This document shows positions 16,002 through 24,588 of a stretch of 64,000 bases of DNA, in pieces. This DNA is from DASRIA01 sp963768885 (GTDB lineage Bacteria > Actinomycetota > Thermoleophilia > Solirubrobacterales > JBBDJG01), in NCBI GenBank assembly GCA_963768885.1, contig CAVYJN010000010.1, positions 62,001 to 126,000 of the forward strand, read 5' to 3'. The notes beneath the pieces are model-generated. The model was given only the letters and a program-made list of their open reading frames with translations. It did not search any database and was not told the DNA's origin. How positions within the stretch are numbered: position 1 is the first letter of the stretch; every line of letters begins with the position of its first letter. A program made the position numbers and the translations under genes.

Positions 16002-16157
16002 CGGGCCTACTCCTGAGCGCGTAGCGCGTCCGAGTCCGTGCGTGGGCAAGTGGTGTCGACGCCACCCCCAGGATGCCTGCTCGCGCCCTTGCGCGATCGG
16101 GTGTCCTCAGGGACGGTTTCGGAGGCCATGCCCGAGCAGCACGAGAGGAGGTATGTG

Positions 16158-16587
16158 ATGGAGAGGTCAGCACGACGCGTACCGGTAGAGGGGTGGGTCA
16201 CGTTTGCAGCCGTCCTATTCCTGGTCGTCGGTACGTTCAATGTCATCAACGGCATTGCGCTCATCGTCGACGACAACTACTTCCATGCCGACGAGCTCCT
16301 GTTCGGTGACACGTCGATGTGGGGTTGGCTGGCGGTCATCATGGGGGCGGGCCAGATACTGATTGGCTTCGGCATCTTCAGCGGCAACATCCTGGCTCAG
16401 ATCGTCGCCGTCGTCTGGGCGAGCCTGAACGCGTGCCTCCATCTCTTCGCGATCGGTGCGTACCCGGCGTGGTCGATCATCATCATGGCAATCGACGGAC
16501 TCGTGATCTATGGGCTGATCATGTACGGACGGGCGTCCTCCGAACCCCCCAGCACTCCTGCTGGGGGGGCAACGCAGCCCCTTCTGA
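16158..16587 (+). CDS. DUF7144-type four-helix membrane protein, frame disturbed at its 3' end
   Basis: About 142 residues. GWVTFAAVLFLVVGTFNVIN, then GIA..., WGWLAVIMGAGQILIGFGIF and WASLNACLHLFAIGAYPAWS mark an actinobacterial four-helix membrane family (DUF7144) of unknown function. GAGAGGAGG precedes the ATG at 16158. As written the frame stays open to 17354, through a hairpin and two pseudogene remnants. If one G is removed from the G7 run at 16563-16569 the protein ends at TGA 16585-16587, and the hairpin there becomes symmetrical (C6/G6). I therefore take 16587 as the natural end. Confidence 0.7.
16545..16568 (+). terminator. Hairpin at the 3' end of the DUF7144 gene
   Basis: CCCCCCAGCA, loop CTCC, TGCTGGGGGG: a perfect 10-bp stem overlapping the last codons of the membrane-protein gene. 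Probable intrinsic terminator. Confidence 0.6.
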
Positions 16588-16634
16588 GGGGAGGGTCAAC
16601 GCGGGGGTCAACACCGGCGGTCCTGCGACATCGC

Positions 16635-16738
16635 CTACTTCGAGAGGCCGGCGGCTTCGAGGGCTTCCCGGCGGTCGTAGGAACATCTGCCAGCGGACGA
16701 TCGTGCCGTCCCGAAACGTGTAGACGCGGGCCTGGCTT
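16635..16738 (-). pseudogene. Degenerate SnoaL/NTF2-like C-terminal fragment (copy 1)
   Basis: Minus-strand remnant whose two reading frames together spell RVYTFRDGTIVRWQMF and DRREALEAAGLSK, the C-terminal strand and helix of SnoaL-like (NTF2-fold) proteins. One extra base breaks the frame relative to copy 2 (GTAGGAAC versus GTGGAAC). There is no start or upstream domain. It is a near-identical direct copy of 16839-16941. Confidence 0.7.
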
Positions 16739-16941
16739 CCACGGCGGCGCACGAGCTGGTCTGTACTTCTGGGCCACCCAGCACGTCCGCGTTGATCGGC
16801 TGGGTCAAGCGAGAGTTCACGCCGGCGGTCCGCGTTCGCTACTTCGAGAGGCCGGCGGCTTCGAGGGCTTCCCGGCGGTCGTGGAACATCTGCCAGCGGA
16901 CGATCTTGCCGTCCCGAAACGTGTAGACGTGGGCCTGGCTT
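16635..16941. repeat. Pair of ~104-bp direct repeats (16635-16738 and 16839-16941)
   Basis: The copies differ by one inserted base and two substitutions and are 100 bp apart. The similarity extends weakly about 25 bp upstream. They carry the SnoaL remnants, and the duplication must be recent relative to the decay of the gene. The 425 bp between 16588 and 17013 hold nothing else that I can see. Confidence 0.85.
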
Positions 16942-17003
16942 TCGCTGATGTTCATACGGCTGGTCTTGCCGCGCCCGCGCTGCTGCCCGAACACCACGAC
17001 CTG
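16839..17003 (-). pseudogene. Truncated SnoaL/NTF2-like fragment (copy 2)
   Basis: Reads VVVFGQQRGRGKTSRMNISE followed by AHVYTFRDGKIVRWQMF and ends DRREALEAAGLSK before a stop. This is the last third of a SnoaL-like protein. Homology stops at about 17003, right where the divergent HD-domain gene begins, so the 5' part has been lost. No ribosome site or start is apparent. Confidence 0.7.
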
Positions 17004-17013
17004 AGAGGCCCCC

Positions 17014-17616
17014 ATGAGCCAGCCACGACCCACCGATCCGATCGGATCCATTGGATGGACCGAACGCACCGGGGGAGTGCTGACCGCTCGGGAATGCCTA
17101 ACACTTGCCCGGCCCCTGCTGCGTGGGGAGCTCGGCATCCTTGCCGGCCGTCTCGCGATGGTGCTCCGAATGCACTCGGGACGCCGGAGTTCCATCGATC
17201 CGGCGAGCCTGGTGCCTCCCGACTCCCATCTCGCAAGAGATGCCGAGGTCGCCGCGCGGGACCTCTTGACACCGGCACTCCTCAACCATTCCAGTCGTGC
17301 CTACACGTGGGCCGCGGCCATCGCCGCACTTCACGGGATCACGTTCGACCGTGAGCTCCTGTACCTAGCTGCAATGTTCCACGACACCGGGATCCCGAGC
17401 CCGGTGCCCGACGTCGACTTCACGGTTCGCAGCGCCGCGTTGGCACGCGAGTTCACCGACAGCCACCACGTGCCTGCCGATATCCGCGAGCTCGTTGCAA
17501 ACGCTCACCGGCATCGACCGGGCTCTCCGGATCAAGGCCAAAGTCCTCGAAGTGACTCCCTCTCGAGAGAAATCAAGTCGCTGCAATTGCACGTTGAACT
17601 CGGCTCGCAACAGTAA
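17014..17616 (+). CDS. HD-domain protein, probably C-terminally truncated
   Basis: 200 residues. HD-domain metal-dependent phosphohydrolase or cyanamide-hydratase-like fold. The motif residues are His in LNHSSRAYTWA (about residue 92) and the His-Asp pair in LAAMFHDTGIPSP (about 127). A third metal-binding region, TDSHHVPADIRELVANAHRHR, follows. Homologues continue for another 30-50 residues; here the tail (SPDQGQSPRSDSLSREIKS) looks unrelated, so the 3' end may be altered. The ATG at 17014 has GAGAGG just upstream. It sits against a truncated SnoaL gene, suggesting both ends of this segment were rearranged. Substrate unknown. Confidence 0.75.
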   Translation: MSQPRPTDPIGSIGWTERTGGVLTARECLTLARPLLRGELGILAGRLAMVLRMHSGRRSSIDPASLVPPDSHLARDAEVAARDLLTPALLNHSSRAYTWAAAIAALHGITFDRELLYLAAMFHDTGIPSPVPDVDFTVRSAALAREFTDSHHVPADIRELVANAHRHRPGSPDQGQSPRSDSLSREIKSLQLHVELGSQQ

Positions 17617-17626
17617 ACACTGACAC

Positions 17627-17656
17627 TTGATCGCCGCGAAGGTCGGAACTTATACT
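17627..17656 (+). promoter_or_regulatory. Sigma-70-type promoter for the large secreted protein
   Basis: TTGATC (17627-17632), 18-bp spacer, TATACT (17651-17656). A GGGGAGGA ribosome site follows at about 17668-17675, and an ATG at 17689. Confidence 0.6.
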
Positions 17657-17708
17657 CGGCCAATCGAGGGGAGGATCGAACCGGGCGGATGCTGCGCGAT
17701 GTGCTGTC

Positions 17709-20700
17709 GTGCTCGCGACGCTCGGCTTGCTTGCGTGCCTCGCGGGACTCGCGCCGGCGGGGGCTGAGGCGGCCAAGAAGAAACCGAAGCCGTGCCGCGT
17801 CTCGGCCAAGGGCGCGGAATACCACACGCCGGGATACAAGGGTCTCTGCCGCGTTCCCAAGACCGGGGAGCAGCCCGTGCTCCCGCCGATTGCGCTTGGC
17901 GACAACGGACGCTCGCCGCAGGTGCTGGTCGACGACGCCGGCACCGCCCACATCGTCTGGAACCAGAACGGCGGCGACGCCGGCCCCGATCTGCTGCGCT
18001 ACTGCCGGCTGAAGCGCGGGGCCAAGGGCTGCGACAACCCGCCCGCCGCGCTCGCTCCAGACCAACCCGGTCCGTTCAACTCTCCGGGGGTGAACGACGA
18101 CATCGCCGGCCCGCGGATCCTCGCGGTGAGCAACGGCCTCATCTTCATCACGCACCGGTACCCGAACGTCGTGCCGAAGCCAGACGGCACGGAAAGCGAC
18201 CGCACGACCTACATGTACACGTCCGACAACGGCGGTCAGACGATCACCGGGCCTGCGATCGTCGGGGACGCCGAACCCTCGGGAGGGGCGTTTTCGTTCG
18301 GGCCGGACGGATCGCGCGTCGGCCTGATCTCGGATACCCGCACGGGGGGCACGTTCTTCCAGGCGATCGATCCGGGGTCGTACACGAGCGCTCAGGCCAA
18401 CCTCGGTGGGAACGGGCCCGATCGGGCCTACTCGGGCAGCCTGATCTCGGTAGGGCCGGGCGGCCTGCCGATCGCGGCCTACGCCGATCTCTCCGGGAAC
18501 ACGTTCATCCGCCAGTGGTCAGGCGCTGGGAACCCCGGCGACCCGGGCACGTGGAGCGAAACCCAGACAAGTGGGGTCGATCCGAGGCTCGCCGCAGGGC
18601 CGAGCGGCGCGTTCCTCGCGACAGCTCCAAAGAGTCGCGACAAGATCCAGGTCCGGGCCCTCAGCGGCATCAAGCCCGGCGCCGGGCCCACGATCAACAC
18701 CGGCCCCTACGGATCGCGTGACTTCTTCCAAGACTCCGGCGGAGCGCTGCGGCTCGGGTGGGTCGATCGCACGGGGAACGCGCCTCAGCTGCTCGAGAGC
18801 GTGGCCGAGAGCGGGCGTCCGTTCAGTGGTTCCAATGCGGTGGCCCGCGCAAAGGAAGGCATCGACGACGTGGACCTCGGTGCGACGGCCGACGGCGGCG
18901 GGTTTGCCGTCTACACCGCCGGCGCCTCTTCCCAGGGCTTCGGAAAGATCTTCGCGTCGCCGTTTGGCGACCAGGCGCCCAATGGGCGCCGGGGGCTAGG
19001 CAACCTGCCCGGTGGCGACACCGATCCGGACACGACCACCTCCTGCCAGGAGATCTCCTACAAGGCCGTCCAGTTCCGGAGCAAGATCGGCTGCTTCGCA
19101 CCCGTGGCGGGAAAGCCCGGCCTGAAGATCACGTCGGGGGCGTTCAAGCTCAACGGGCTCGAGATCGTCCCGGACGCCGGGGTCAAGGTCGAGGTGAGCA
19201 CCTCGAGCGGGCCGAAGACGATCGATTCGGTCGGGGGCAAGGGAGAGGTCACAGTCCAGCTGCGCACGGGCTCGGGTCCGATCGTGCTCTTCCACGGCGA
19301 GCTTCACATCAAGCTGCCCACGGGTGCGGCCGGCACCAAGCTTTTCTCGGTCGACATCGCGCAGTTTGCGCCCAAGATCAAGGGCTTCCCGGTCGCCGGC
19401 GACTTCGACTTGATCCTGAAGCAGCACTCGATCGAGATCCCGGTGGAGCTCAAGCTGCCAAAGGTCTTCGGCGGACTGACCGGGTCGGCGACCTTGAAGG
19501 CCGACAACGACCACGGGCTGTCGGTCGACTCCATGCGCTTGGTCGTGCCGAAGTTCGTGCTCGGCCCGCTCGAGCTGAGCGACATCATCGTCGAATGGAA
19601 TGGCTCGGCCGACACCTGGACGGGCGGGGCGGGCGTGAAGTTCCTCGGGGCCGGCATGAGCGCCAGCCTCACGTTCCGAGGCGGGCAGTTCCACGAGGGC
19701 TTCGTGAAGATTTCCCCGGTGCCCTTTCCCGGCGTGAAGCTGGCGCCTGACGTCTTTCTCAACAACGTCTCCGCCAAGCTACATCTCGCCGACGACACCA
19801 CCTGGTTCGAGGGCGGCGCCCTGTTCGGCGTTCAGCCACTGCCACCGGACTCCTACCTCTACACGGTGCTGGGAAAGCTGCGCGCGACGATCACCCCCAA
19901 GTTCGCGATGGACTACCGCGGCGAAGGGGCCATATCGGGCATCCCGGTGTCGGACGCGAGGGCGCACGCCGACATCGACGGCTACTTCTCGGGCACCGGA
20001 GCGGTGAAGTGGGACCTCGAGGCGGTGAGCGGCAGGGGCAGCTTCGACGGGTACTTCGACGCCAGGACTGGGAGCTTCGGAGGCAAGATCGACTCGACCG
20101 TGACGATCGGCAAGCCCCCGATCGATATCGACGTCGGTCTGTCAGGCCACATCACGAACGAGGAGGTCTTCGGTTGTTACAAGTTGCTGGGCGGGTTCGG
20201 GTACAGGTTCAAGACGAAGGAAGTCATCGGCCCGACCGTGTTCTCCTGCCCCGGTGAGCCGCCCGTCCCCCAGTGGCTCGCGGAGGAGCTCAAGAAGAAA
20301 CTCCCCCCGGCGGCCGCCCAGGCGGCTGCGGTGGGGCCACCGAACTTCACGCTTCCGGGGAGCCTCTCGTCGGCGTCCGTCGAGGTGATCGGCTTTGCGG
20401 GGGTGCCGACCTTCACGCTGATCTCACCCTCGGGTGCGCCTGTGGCCCTGGTGCCGGTCAACGACCCGGCAGCGGCGAACGCGCCGGCTGTCTACACGAA
20501 CACCGACACGAGCGTCACGATCGGGCTGCGCAAGCCGGCGGGCGGAAACTGGCGAATCCAGGAGTCCGCCCCAGGGTCCGTCGCCGAGGTCGATGTTGCG
20601 CGCGAGCTTCGCACCACGATCAGCGCGAAGGTCCGCGGTCATGGGCGCAAGCGCGTGCTCAGCTACAAGACCACCCGTCGCAAGGGCCTGACCGTGCGCT

Positions 20701-21146
20701 TCGTCGAGCGGATCGGCAAGGGCGGACGTCAGATCCGCGTCGTCAAGGCCGGGAGCGGCAGGTTCAGCTTCGTGCCCGGTGACGGACCGGGTGGCAAGCG
20801 CGAGATCGTCGCCAACGCTGAGCAAGACGGATTCCCCGTGCTTCAGGAGACCGTGGCGACATACCGGGCACCGGGACCGATCCGCCCGCATGTGCGGGGG
20901 CTCAAAGTGCGCCGCGCCGGTCGCAAGGTCGTGGTCCGCTGGCGTGGCGCGCCCGGCGCCAAGAGCTACCTCGTCCGGTTCGACGTGAGCGACGGGCGCC
21001 ACCTGCTGCAGACCACGTCCCGGAAGAAGGCGCGGCTGCGCGGCATCGGGCGCCGCGACCGCGTCCGCGTGCGAGTCTACGGCCGCAGCGCCCACGGCCG
21101 CATCGGCAAGCCTGCCCGGGCCCAGCTCCGCAACAAGCGGCGCTAG
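17709..21146 (+). CDS. Very large secreted protein of unknown function
   Basis: 1,145 residues. The N-terminus LATLGLLACLAGLAPAGAEA is the core of a signal peptide. The promoter and ribosome site point to an earlier ATG at 17689 (MLRDVL...), which joins this frame if one base is restored near 17706. Residues about 60-430 look like a beta-propeller-style domain (repeated blades with Asp boxes such as SDNGG, SFGPDGSRV). About 440-860 form a beta-rich domain with alternating amphipathic strands (ADFDLILKQ-like, VSGRGSFDGYFDARTGSFGG). The C-terminal 230 residues include a basic fibronectin-III-like strand set (VVVRWRGAPGAKSYLVRFDV). No known family is recognised end to end. A cell-surface or polymer-binding role is inference. 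Confidence 0.8.
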   Translation: MLATLGLLACLAGLAPAGAEAAKKKPKPCRVSAKGAEYHTPGYKGLCRVPKTGEQPVLPPIALGDNGRSPQVLVDDAGTAHIVWNQNGGDAGPDLLRYCRLKRGAKGCDNPPAALAPDQPGPFNSPGVNDDIAGPRILAVSNGLIFITHRYPNVVPKPDGTESDRTTYMYTSDNGGQTITGPAIVGDAEPSGGAFSFGPDGSRVGLISDTRTGGTFFQAIDPGSYTSAQANLGGNGPDRAYSGSLISVGPGGLPIAAYADLSGNTFIRQWSGAGNPGDPGTWSETQTSGVDPRLAAGPSGAFLATAPKSRDKIQVRALSGIKPGAGPTINTGPYGSRDFFQDSGGALRLGWVDRTGNAPQLLESVAESGRPFSGSNAVARAKEGIDDVDLGATADGGGFAVYTAGASSQGFGKIFASPFGDQAPNGRRGLGNLPGGDTDPDTTTSCQEISYKAVQFRSKIGCFAPVAGKPGLKITSGAFKLNGLEIVPDAGVKVEVSTSSGPKTIDSVGGKGEVTVQLRTGSGPIVLFHGELHIKLPTGAAGTKLFSVDIAQFAPKIKGFPVAGDFDLILKQHSIEIPVELKLPKVFGGLTGSATLKADNDHGLSVDSMRLVVPKFVLGPLELSDIIVEWNGSADTWTGGAGVKFLGAGMSASLTFRGGQFHEGFVKISPVPFPGVKLAPDVFLNNVSAKLHLADDTTWFEGGALFGVQPLPPDSYLYTVLGKLRATITPKFAMDYRGEGAISGIPVSDARAHADIDGYFSGTGAVKWDLEAVSGRGSFDGYFDARTGSFGGKIDSTVTIGKPPIDIDVGLSGHITNEEVFGCYKLLGGFGYRFKTKEVIGPTVFSCPGEPPVPQWLAEELKKKLPPAAAQAAAVGPPNFTLPGSLSSASVEVIGFAGVPTFTLISPSGAPVALVPVNDPAAANAPAVYTNTDTSVTIGLRKPAGGNWRIQESAPGSVAEVDVARELRTTISAKVRGHGRKRVLSYKTTRRKGLTVRFVERIGKGGRQIRVVKAGSGRFSFVPGDGPGGKREIVANAEQDGFPVLQETVATYRAPGPIRPHVRGLKVRRAGRKVVVRWRGAPGAKSYLVRFDVSDGRHLLQTTSRKKARLRGIGRRDRVRVRVYGRSAHGRIGKPARAQLRNKRR

Positions 21147-21155
21147 GCCGGCGGG

Positions 21156-22148
21156 CTATCTGACCTTGAACGCGGCTTGGGCGGCCGTGCCCGCTCGGAA
21201 GCCTGTGCTCGGCGTCGCAATCAGGCGGTATGTGCCACGACCCAGCTTCTCGCCCGAGAGACGGCCTGTGAACTTGAAGCTGTTCTCCCCGCGGCGCCCG
21301 CCGACGTTGAAGCTGCCGGGCATCGCGCGGTAGAGCGTGCATCGCTTCCCCCGAGCGCGCGCGCCGGCCTTCTTGCACTTCCCGCCTCGCTTGCGGCCGG
21401 TCGTCTTGCGCTCCACCTTGATGGCGACCGTGGCAGCGGTCGAGAGCGTATAGCTGACCCTCGTGCCGATCGGCGGCCGCTTGCGCGCGACCGTCCCGCC
21501 CGACGTGGCTGCCCGGAACGTCGATGGCTTCAGCCTCAGGTTGCTGACAGCGGGCGTCGGCTTCGGCGCCGGCGTCCCACCGGGAGGGACGCCGGCAACA
21601 TTCGGTGTGACGTCTGCATTCATCAGCAGCTCGAGATTCGTCTGCTGATTGTTCGGAGCGCCCGTGGCGCCCGCCCCGAGCGCGGGCTGGAAGTACTTCA
21701 CGAGCGGCAGTGCGATGGAGGGAGCATTGGTGAAGTACAGGCCGCCGCTGTCATTGTCGAGGGCGAGCACATCGCCTGCCTTGATGGGAAGGCCCGTGAC
21801 GAACGCGTTCATGTCGGAGGTGACCGTCTGAGTCTCGCTGTTCGCGACCGCGGTGAAGCTCGCGCCGGCCGGGCGAAGCACGCGCAGCATCACCGTGCCC
21901 CCGGTACTGCTGGCCTTCAGCCGCCAGCGGACGACCGTGCCGTCAACCGGGGAGGTGGCCACGGGCGCGCCGCCGGAGGTCTGGATGAAGGTGCACGACC
22001 CGAAGCAGAGGTTCGAGGTCGCGTCGCCGGCGAGATTGCTCCCGATCGTGACGTCGGCGGCCTCGGCTGTGGGCGCGAGGAGCACCGCGACGGCCGCGGC
22101 TGCGACGAGAGCCCTACGCGTCCGTCGACCCACTCTGGAACCGCTCAT
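21156..22148 (-). CDS. Secreted protein with C-terminal LxPSxFRAA domain
   Basis: 330 residues. A twin-arginine-rich signal peptide (RRTRRALVAAAAVAVLLAPT, cut near AEA-AD) leads to a beta-sandwich-like domain (about 30-185) with a Cys pair (NLCFGSCTF). A Pro-rich linker follows. The C-terminal domain begins LRLKPSTFRAA and ends FTGRLSGEKLGRGTYRLIA, a module seen in many Solirubrobacter-type exported proteins, with a Lys/Cys-rich loop (KCKKAGARARGKRC). Function unknown. It is convergent with the large secreted protein, only 9 bp apart. Confidence 0.8.
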   Translation of the reverse strand: MSGSRVGRRTRRALVAAAAVAVLLAPTAEAADVTIGSNLAGDATSNLCFGSCTFIQTSGGAPVATSPVDGTVVRWRLKASSTGGTVMLRVLRPAGASFTAVANSETQTVTSDMNAFVTGLPIKAGDVLALDNDSGGLYFTNAPSIALPLVKYFQPALGAGATGAPNNQQTNLELLMNADVTPNVAGVPPGGTPAPKPTPAVSNLRLKPSTFRAATSGGTVARKRPPIGTRVSYTLSTAATVAIKVERKTTGRKRGGKCKKAGARARGKRCTLYRAMPGSFNVGGRRGENSFKFTGRLSGEKLGRGTYRLIATPSTGFRAGTAAQAAFKVR

Positions 22149-22250
22149 CTGCCGATCCTACGTTGAGGCACGACAACGAAGCAATGGACAGCCACTCAGC
22201 CGTGGGTGGCGGCGATGCGACATCGCCCGCGCAGTATCCCGCAGGCCGGG

Positions 22251-22835
22251 ATGGTGGGCGGGGAGGTGGGGAGTGCGCGCGCTCCACTCGGCCTCGAGAT
22301 CTATGCTCGGCTTCTGAGCTCTGTTCCGGACAGACCGCCACCGCGACCACACGGCCTGTGGCGGCTACTGCCACGGCAGAATCTGTCGGCCAGCGTCTAC
22401 GGCACCATCCTGGTGTCGTCCGTGATCGTCGGGCTTGCCGGGACGAGCCTGACGGCCGGGGCGATGATGGCGGCGCTGGCCGTGACCTCACTGATCTTCG
22501 CGCTTGCGCACGCGTGGTCTAGAGCCCTCGCCCGCAGCGCCGACGACCGCCAGGCGCTGGCGGTGGTCCACGTCCTGGACGGCATCCGACACGAGTGGCC
22601 GATGGTGGAGGCGGTCACGCCTGCGTTGCTCGCGCTCGCGCTTGCCGCGTTCGGGGTCTACTCGGAAGGCACGGGACTGTGGATCGCGATCAGCGCCAAC
22701 ACCGTCCTGCTCTTCGCTTGGGGTGCGATCCTGCGCCACCGGGCCGCGGGAAACGCGATGCAATCCGTCGGCGCCGGCCTGACGACCGCGACGCTGGGCC
22801 TTGCGCTCGTGGCGCTGAAGGCGTTGGTTCACTGA
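22251..22835 (+). CDS. Membrane protein, about five helices, unknown function
   Basis: 194 residues from the ATG at 22251. After a 35-residue poorly structured head, hydrophobic helices occur at YGTILVSSVIVGLAG, AGAMMAALAVTSLIFALAHA, AVTPALLALALAAFG, GLWIAISANTVLLFAWGAIL and GLTTATLGLALVALKAL. No family recognised. The start is uncertain: no good ribosome site is seen and the upstream frame is open to 22206. It is followed after 30 bp by a SHOCT protein and an exporter on the same strand. Confidence 0.6.
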   Translation: MVGGEVGSARAPLGLEIYARLLSSVPDRPPPRPHGLWRLLPRQNLSASVYGTILVSSVIVGLAGTSLTAGAMMAALAVTSLIFALAHAWSRALARSADDRQALAVVHVLDGIRHEWPMVEAVTPALLALALAAFGVYSEGTGLWIAISANTVLLFAWGAILRHRAAGNAMQSVGAGLTTATLGLALVALKALVH

Positions 22836-22852
22836 CGACTTGCGGCCTGCGG

Positions 22853-22858
22853 TACTGT
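22853..22858 (+). promoter_or_regulatory. Probable -10 box for leaderless 22866 gene
   Basis: TACTGT, seven bases before the ATG at 22866, with no ribosome-binding site. Confidence 0.5.
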
Positions 22859-22865
22859 CGCGGAC

Positions 22866-23141
22866 ATGGCCCTCCTCAGCCGGGTGATCCGCAGCGCCGC
22901 CATCACGGGACGCACCGACACCATCGACACGCGGATCATGGGGCGTCAAGGCGGGCGCTGGGCGCAGCAGACCGTTAGTGCCGCCTTCCCGACCGCAACC
23001 GGCCCCCGGAGACAGCCGCCTGTCGCGACTCCGTCGCCCGCGGACCCTGCTGAGACGCTCCGGGAACTGACGAAGCTGCACCAGCGCGGCGTCGTCACCG
23101 ACGCCGAGTTCGAGCGGCTCCGCGCCGGCCTCCGCGTATGA
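22866..23141 (+). CDS. Small SHOCT-domain protein
   Basis: 91 residues. The C-terminus (LRELTKLHQRGVVTDAEFER, then LRAGL) is a SHOCT domain, a short helical hairpin found at the ends of many bacterial proteins and thought to mediate oligomer or membrane association. The N-terminal half is basic and low-complexity. The stop overlaps the exporter start in ATGA (23138-23141), so the two are translationally coupled. A leaderless start is likely (TACTGT box seven bases upstream). Confidence 0.75.
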   Translation: MALLSRVIRSAAITGRTDTIDTRIMGRQGGRWAQQTVSAAFPTATGPRRQPPVATPSPADPAETLRELTKLHQRGVVTDAEFERLRAGLRV

Positions 23142-24550
23142 GCGCACCCACCGGCGCTCCGCAGAGCGCCGCCCCCGTTCAGTCGCCCGGCGTCTCGACA
23201 CGCAGGCTCTTGGCTCCCCTCGCTCTGGCCCAGTTCATCTGCAGCTTCGCGGGCTCGAACATGAACGTGATGATCAACGACATCAGCGAGGACCTGGACA
23301 CCACCGTCAGCGGCGTGCAGGTCACCATCACGCTGTTCTTGCTGATCATGGCGATCCTCATGATCCCCTGCAGCAAGCTGACAGACCGCTGGGGCCGCAA
23401 GCGGTGCTTCATCGGCGGCCTCGTGCTGTACGGGATCGGCGCGGTGCTGAGCGCAGTCTCGCCGGGCATCGGGGTGCTGATCCTCGGCAACTCGGTTTTC
23501 GAAGGCGTGGGCACGGCGTTCTTGATACCGCCCGTGTACATCCTCACGACCTTGGCGTTCCACGACCTCACTTCGCGGGCCAGGGCGTTCGGCGTCATCA
23601 GCGGACTGGGCGGCATCGGCGCGGCGGCAGGACCGTTGATCGGAGGCCTGATCACCTCGGCGATCAGCTGGCGGGCGGCCTTCGTGTTCCAGGCCGCGAT
23701 CATCGTGGTGATCATCCTGCTCAGCCGCAGCGTGGTCGATCCAGTTCCAGCGGACCCGACGCGGCCCTTCGACGCGGTCGGCGCGATTCTGTCGGCAGTG
23801 GGGATGTTCTTCGTCGTGTTCGGGATCCTGCAGGCGGACAACGACGGCGTGCTGATGGCGGTGTTGCTGGCGGTCGGAGCCGTGTTCCTGGCGTCGTTCT
23901 TCGTCTACATCCGCGCTCGGGAGAGAGCCGGACGGGAACCGCTGCTGTCCACGAAGCTCTTCAGGAATCGCACATCCAATCTCGCCCTTGTGACCCAGAA
24001 CATCCAGTGGCTGCTCCTCATGGGGACGTCGTTCGTCGTCGCCGTCTTCCTCCAGACCGTGCGCGGCTACAACGCCATCGAGACCGGCGTGGTCTTCACC
24101 GCGGCGACGTTAGGGGTGCTCGTCTCGTCGCTTGCGGCTGAGCGGCTCGCCAAGCGGTACTCGCAAAAGAGCCTGATCGCGGCGGGCTTCGTCGTCGCCG
24201 CGGTGGGGATCGGAGTGCTGCTCGCCCTGGTCGGGGCATCGTCGCGCGTCGTCGCCTTTGTGCCCGGACTCGCGCTGATCGGCCTGGGCGTGGGGGTGAT
24301 GCTGACCCCCTCGGTCAACGTTGTGCAGTCGAGCTTCCCCGAGCAGCAACAAGGTGAGATATCGGGCTTGTCGCGCAGCATCTCCAACCTCGGCTCGTCC
24401 TTCGGGACCGCGATCGCCGGCACGATCCTGGTTTCCAATCTCGCCTCGGGAAACACGACCTACGTGATCGCGATGGTCGTGCTCGGCGCCCTCGCCCTGG
24501 TCGGTCTTGCGGCCGCCCTCATGCTGCCGGGCAACACCGAGCACGCGTAG
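23138..24550 (+). CDS. MFS exporter, DHA2 (14-helix drug/H+ antiporter) type
   Basis: 470 residues with about 14 hydrophobic helices. Motif A is KLTDRWGRKRCF after helix 2, and helix 5 carries the motif-C-like GGIGAAAGPLIGGLITSAISWR. The family expels drugs, antiseptics or metabolites using the proton gradient; the substrate cannot be predicted. It begins at the ATG overlapping the SHOCT gene stop. No TetR/MarR regulator adjoins it. The last helix ends near GLAAALMLPG and the protein closes with a short tail. Confidence 0.9.
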   Translation: MSAPTGAPQSAAPVQSPGVSTRRLLAPLALAQFICSFAGSNMNVMINDISEDLDTTVSGVQVTITLFLLIMAILMIPCSKLTDRWGRKRCFIGGLVLYGIGAVLSAVSPGIGVLILGNSVFEGVGTAFLIPPVYILTTLAFHDLTSRARAFGVISGLGGIGAAAGPLIGGLITSAISWRAAFVFQAAIIVVIILLSRSVVDPVPADPTRPFDAVGAILSAVGMFFVVFGILQADNDGVLMAVLLAVGAVFLASFFVYIRARERAGREPLLSTKLFRNRTSNLALVTQNIQWLLLMGTSFVVAVFLQTVRGYNAIETGVVFTAATLGVLVSSLAAERLAKRYSQKSLIAAGFVVAAVGIGVLLALVGASSRVVAFVPGLALIGLGVGVMLTPSVNVVQSSFPEQQQGEISGLSRSISNLGSSFGTAIAGTILVSNLASGNTTYVIAMVVLGALALVGLAAALMLPGNTEHA

Positions 24551-24588
24551 CGTCCCGCGGGGATGTTCACGCGGGCGGCCGGACGGTC

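Noticed and set aside
15474..17700. Integrated element using tRNA-Thr as attachment site
   Set aside because: No copy of the tRNA 3' end, no integrase and no phage or conjugation genes were seen downstream.
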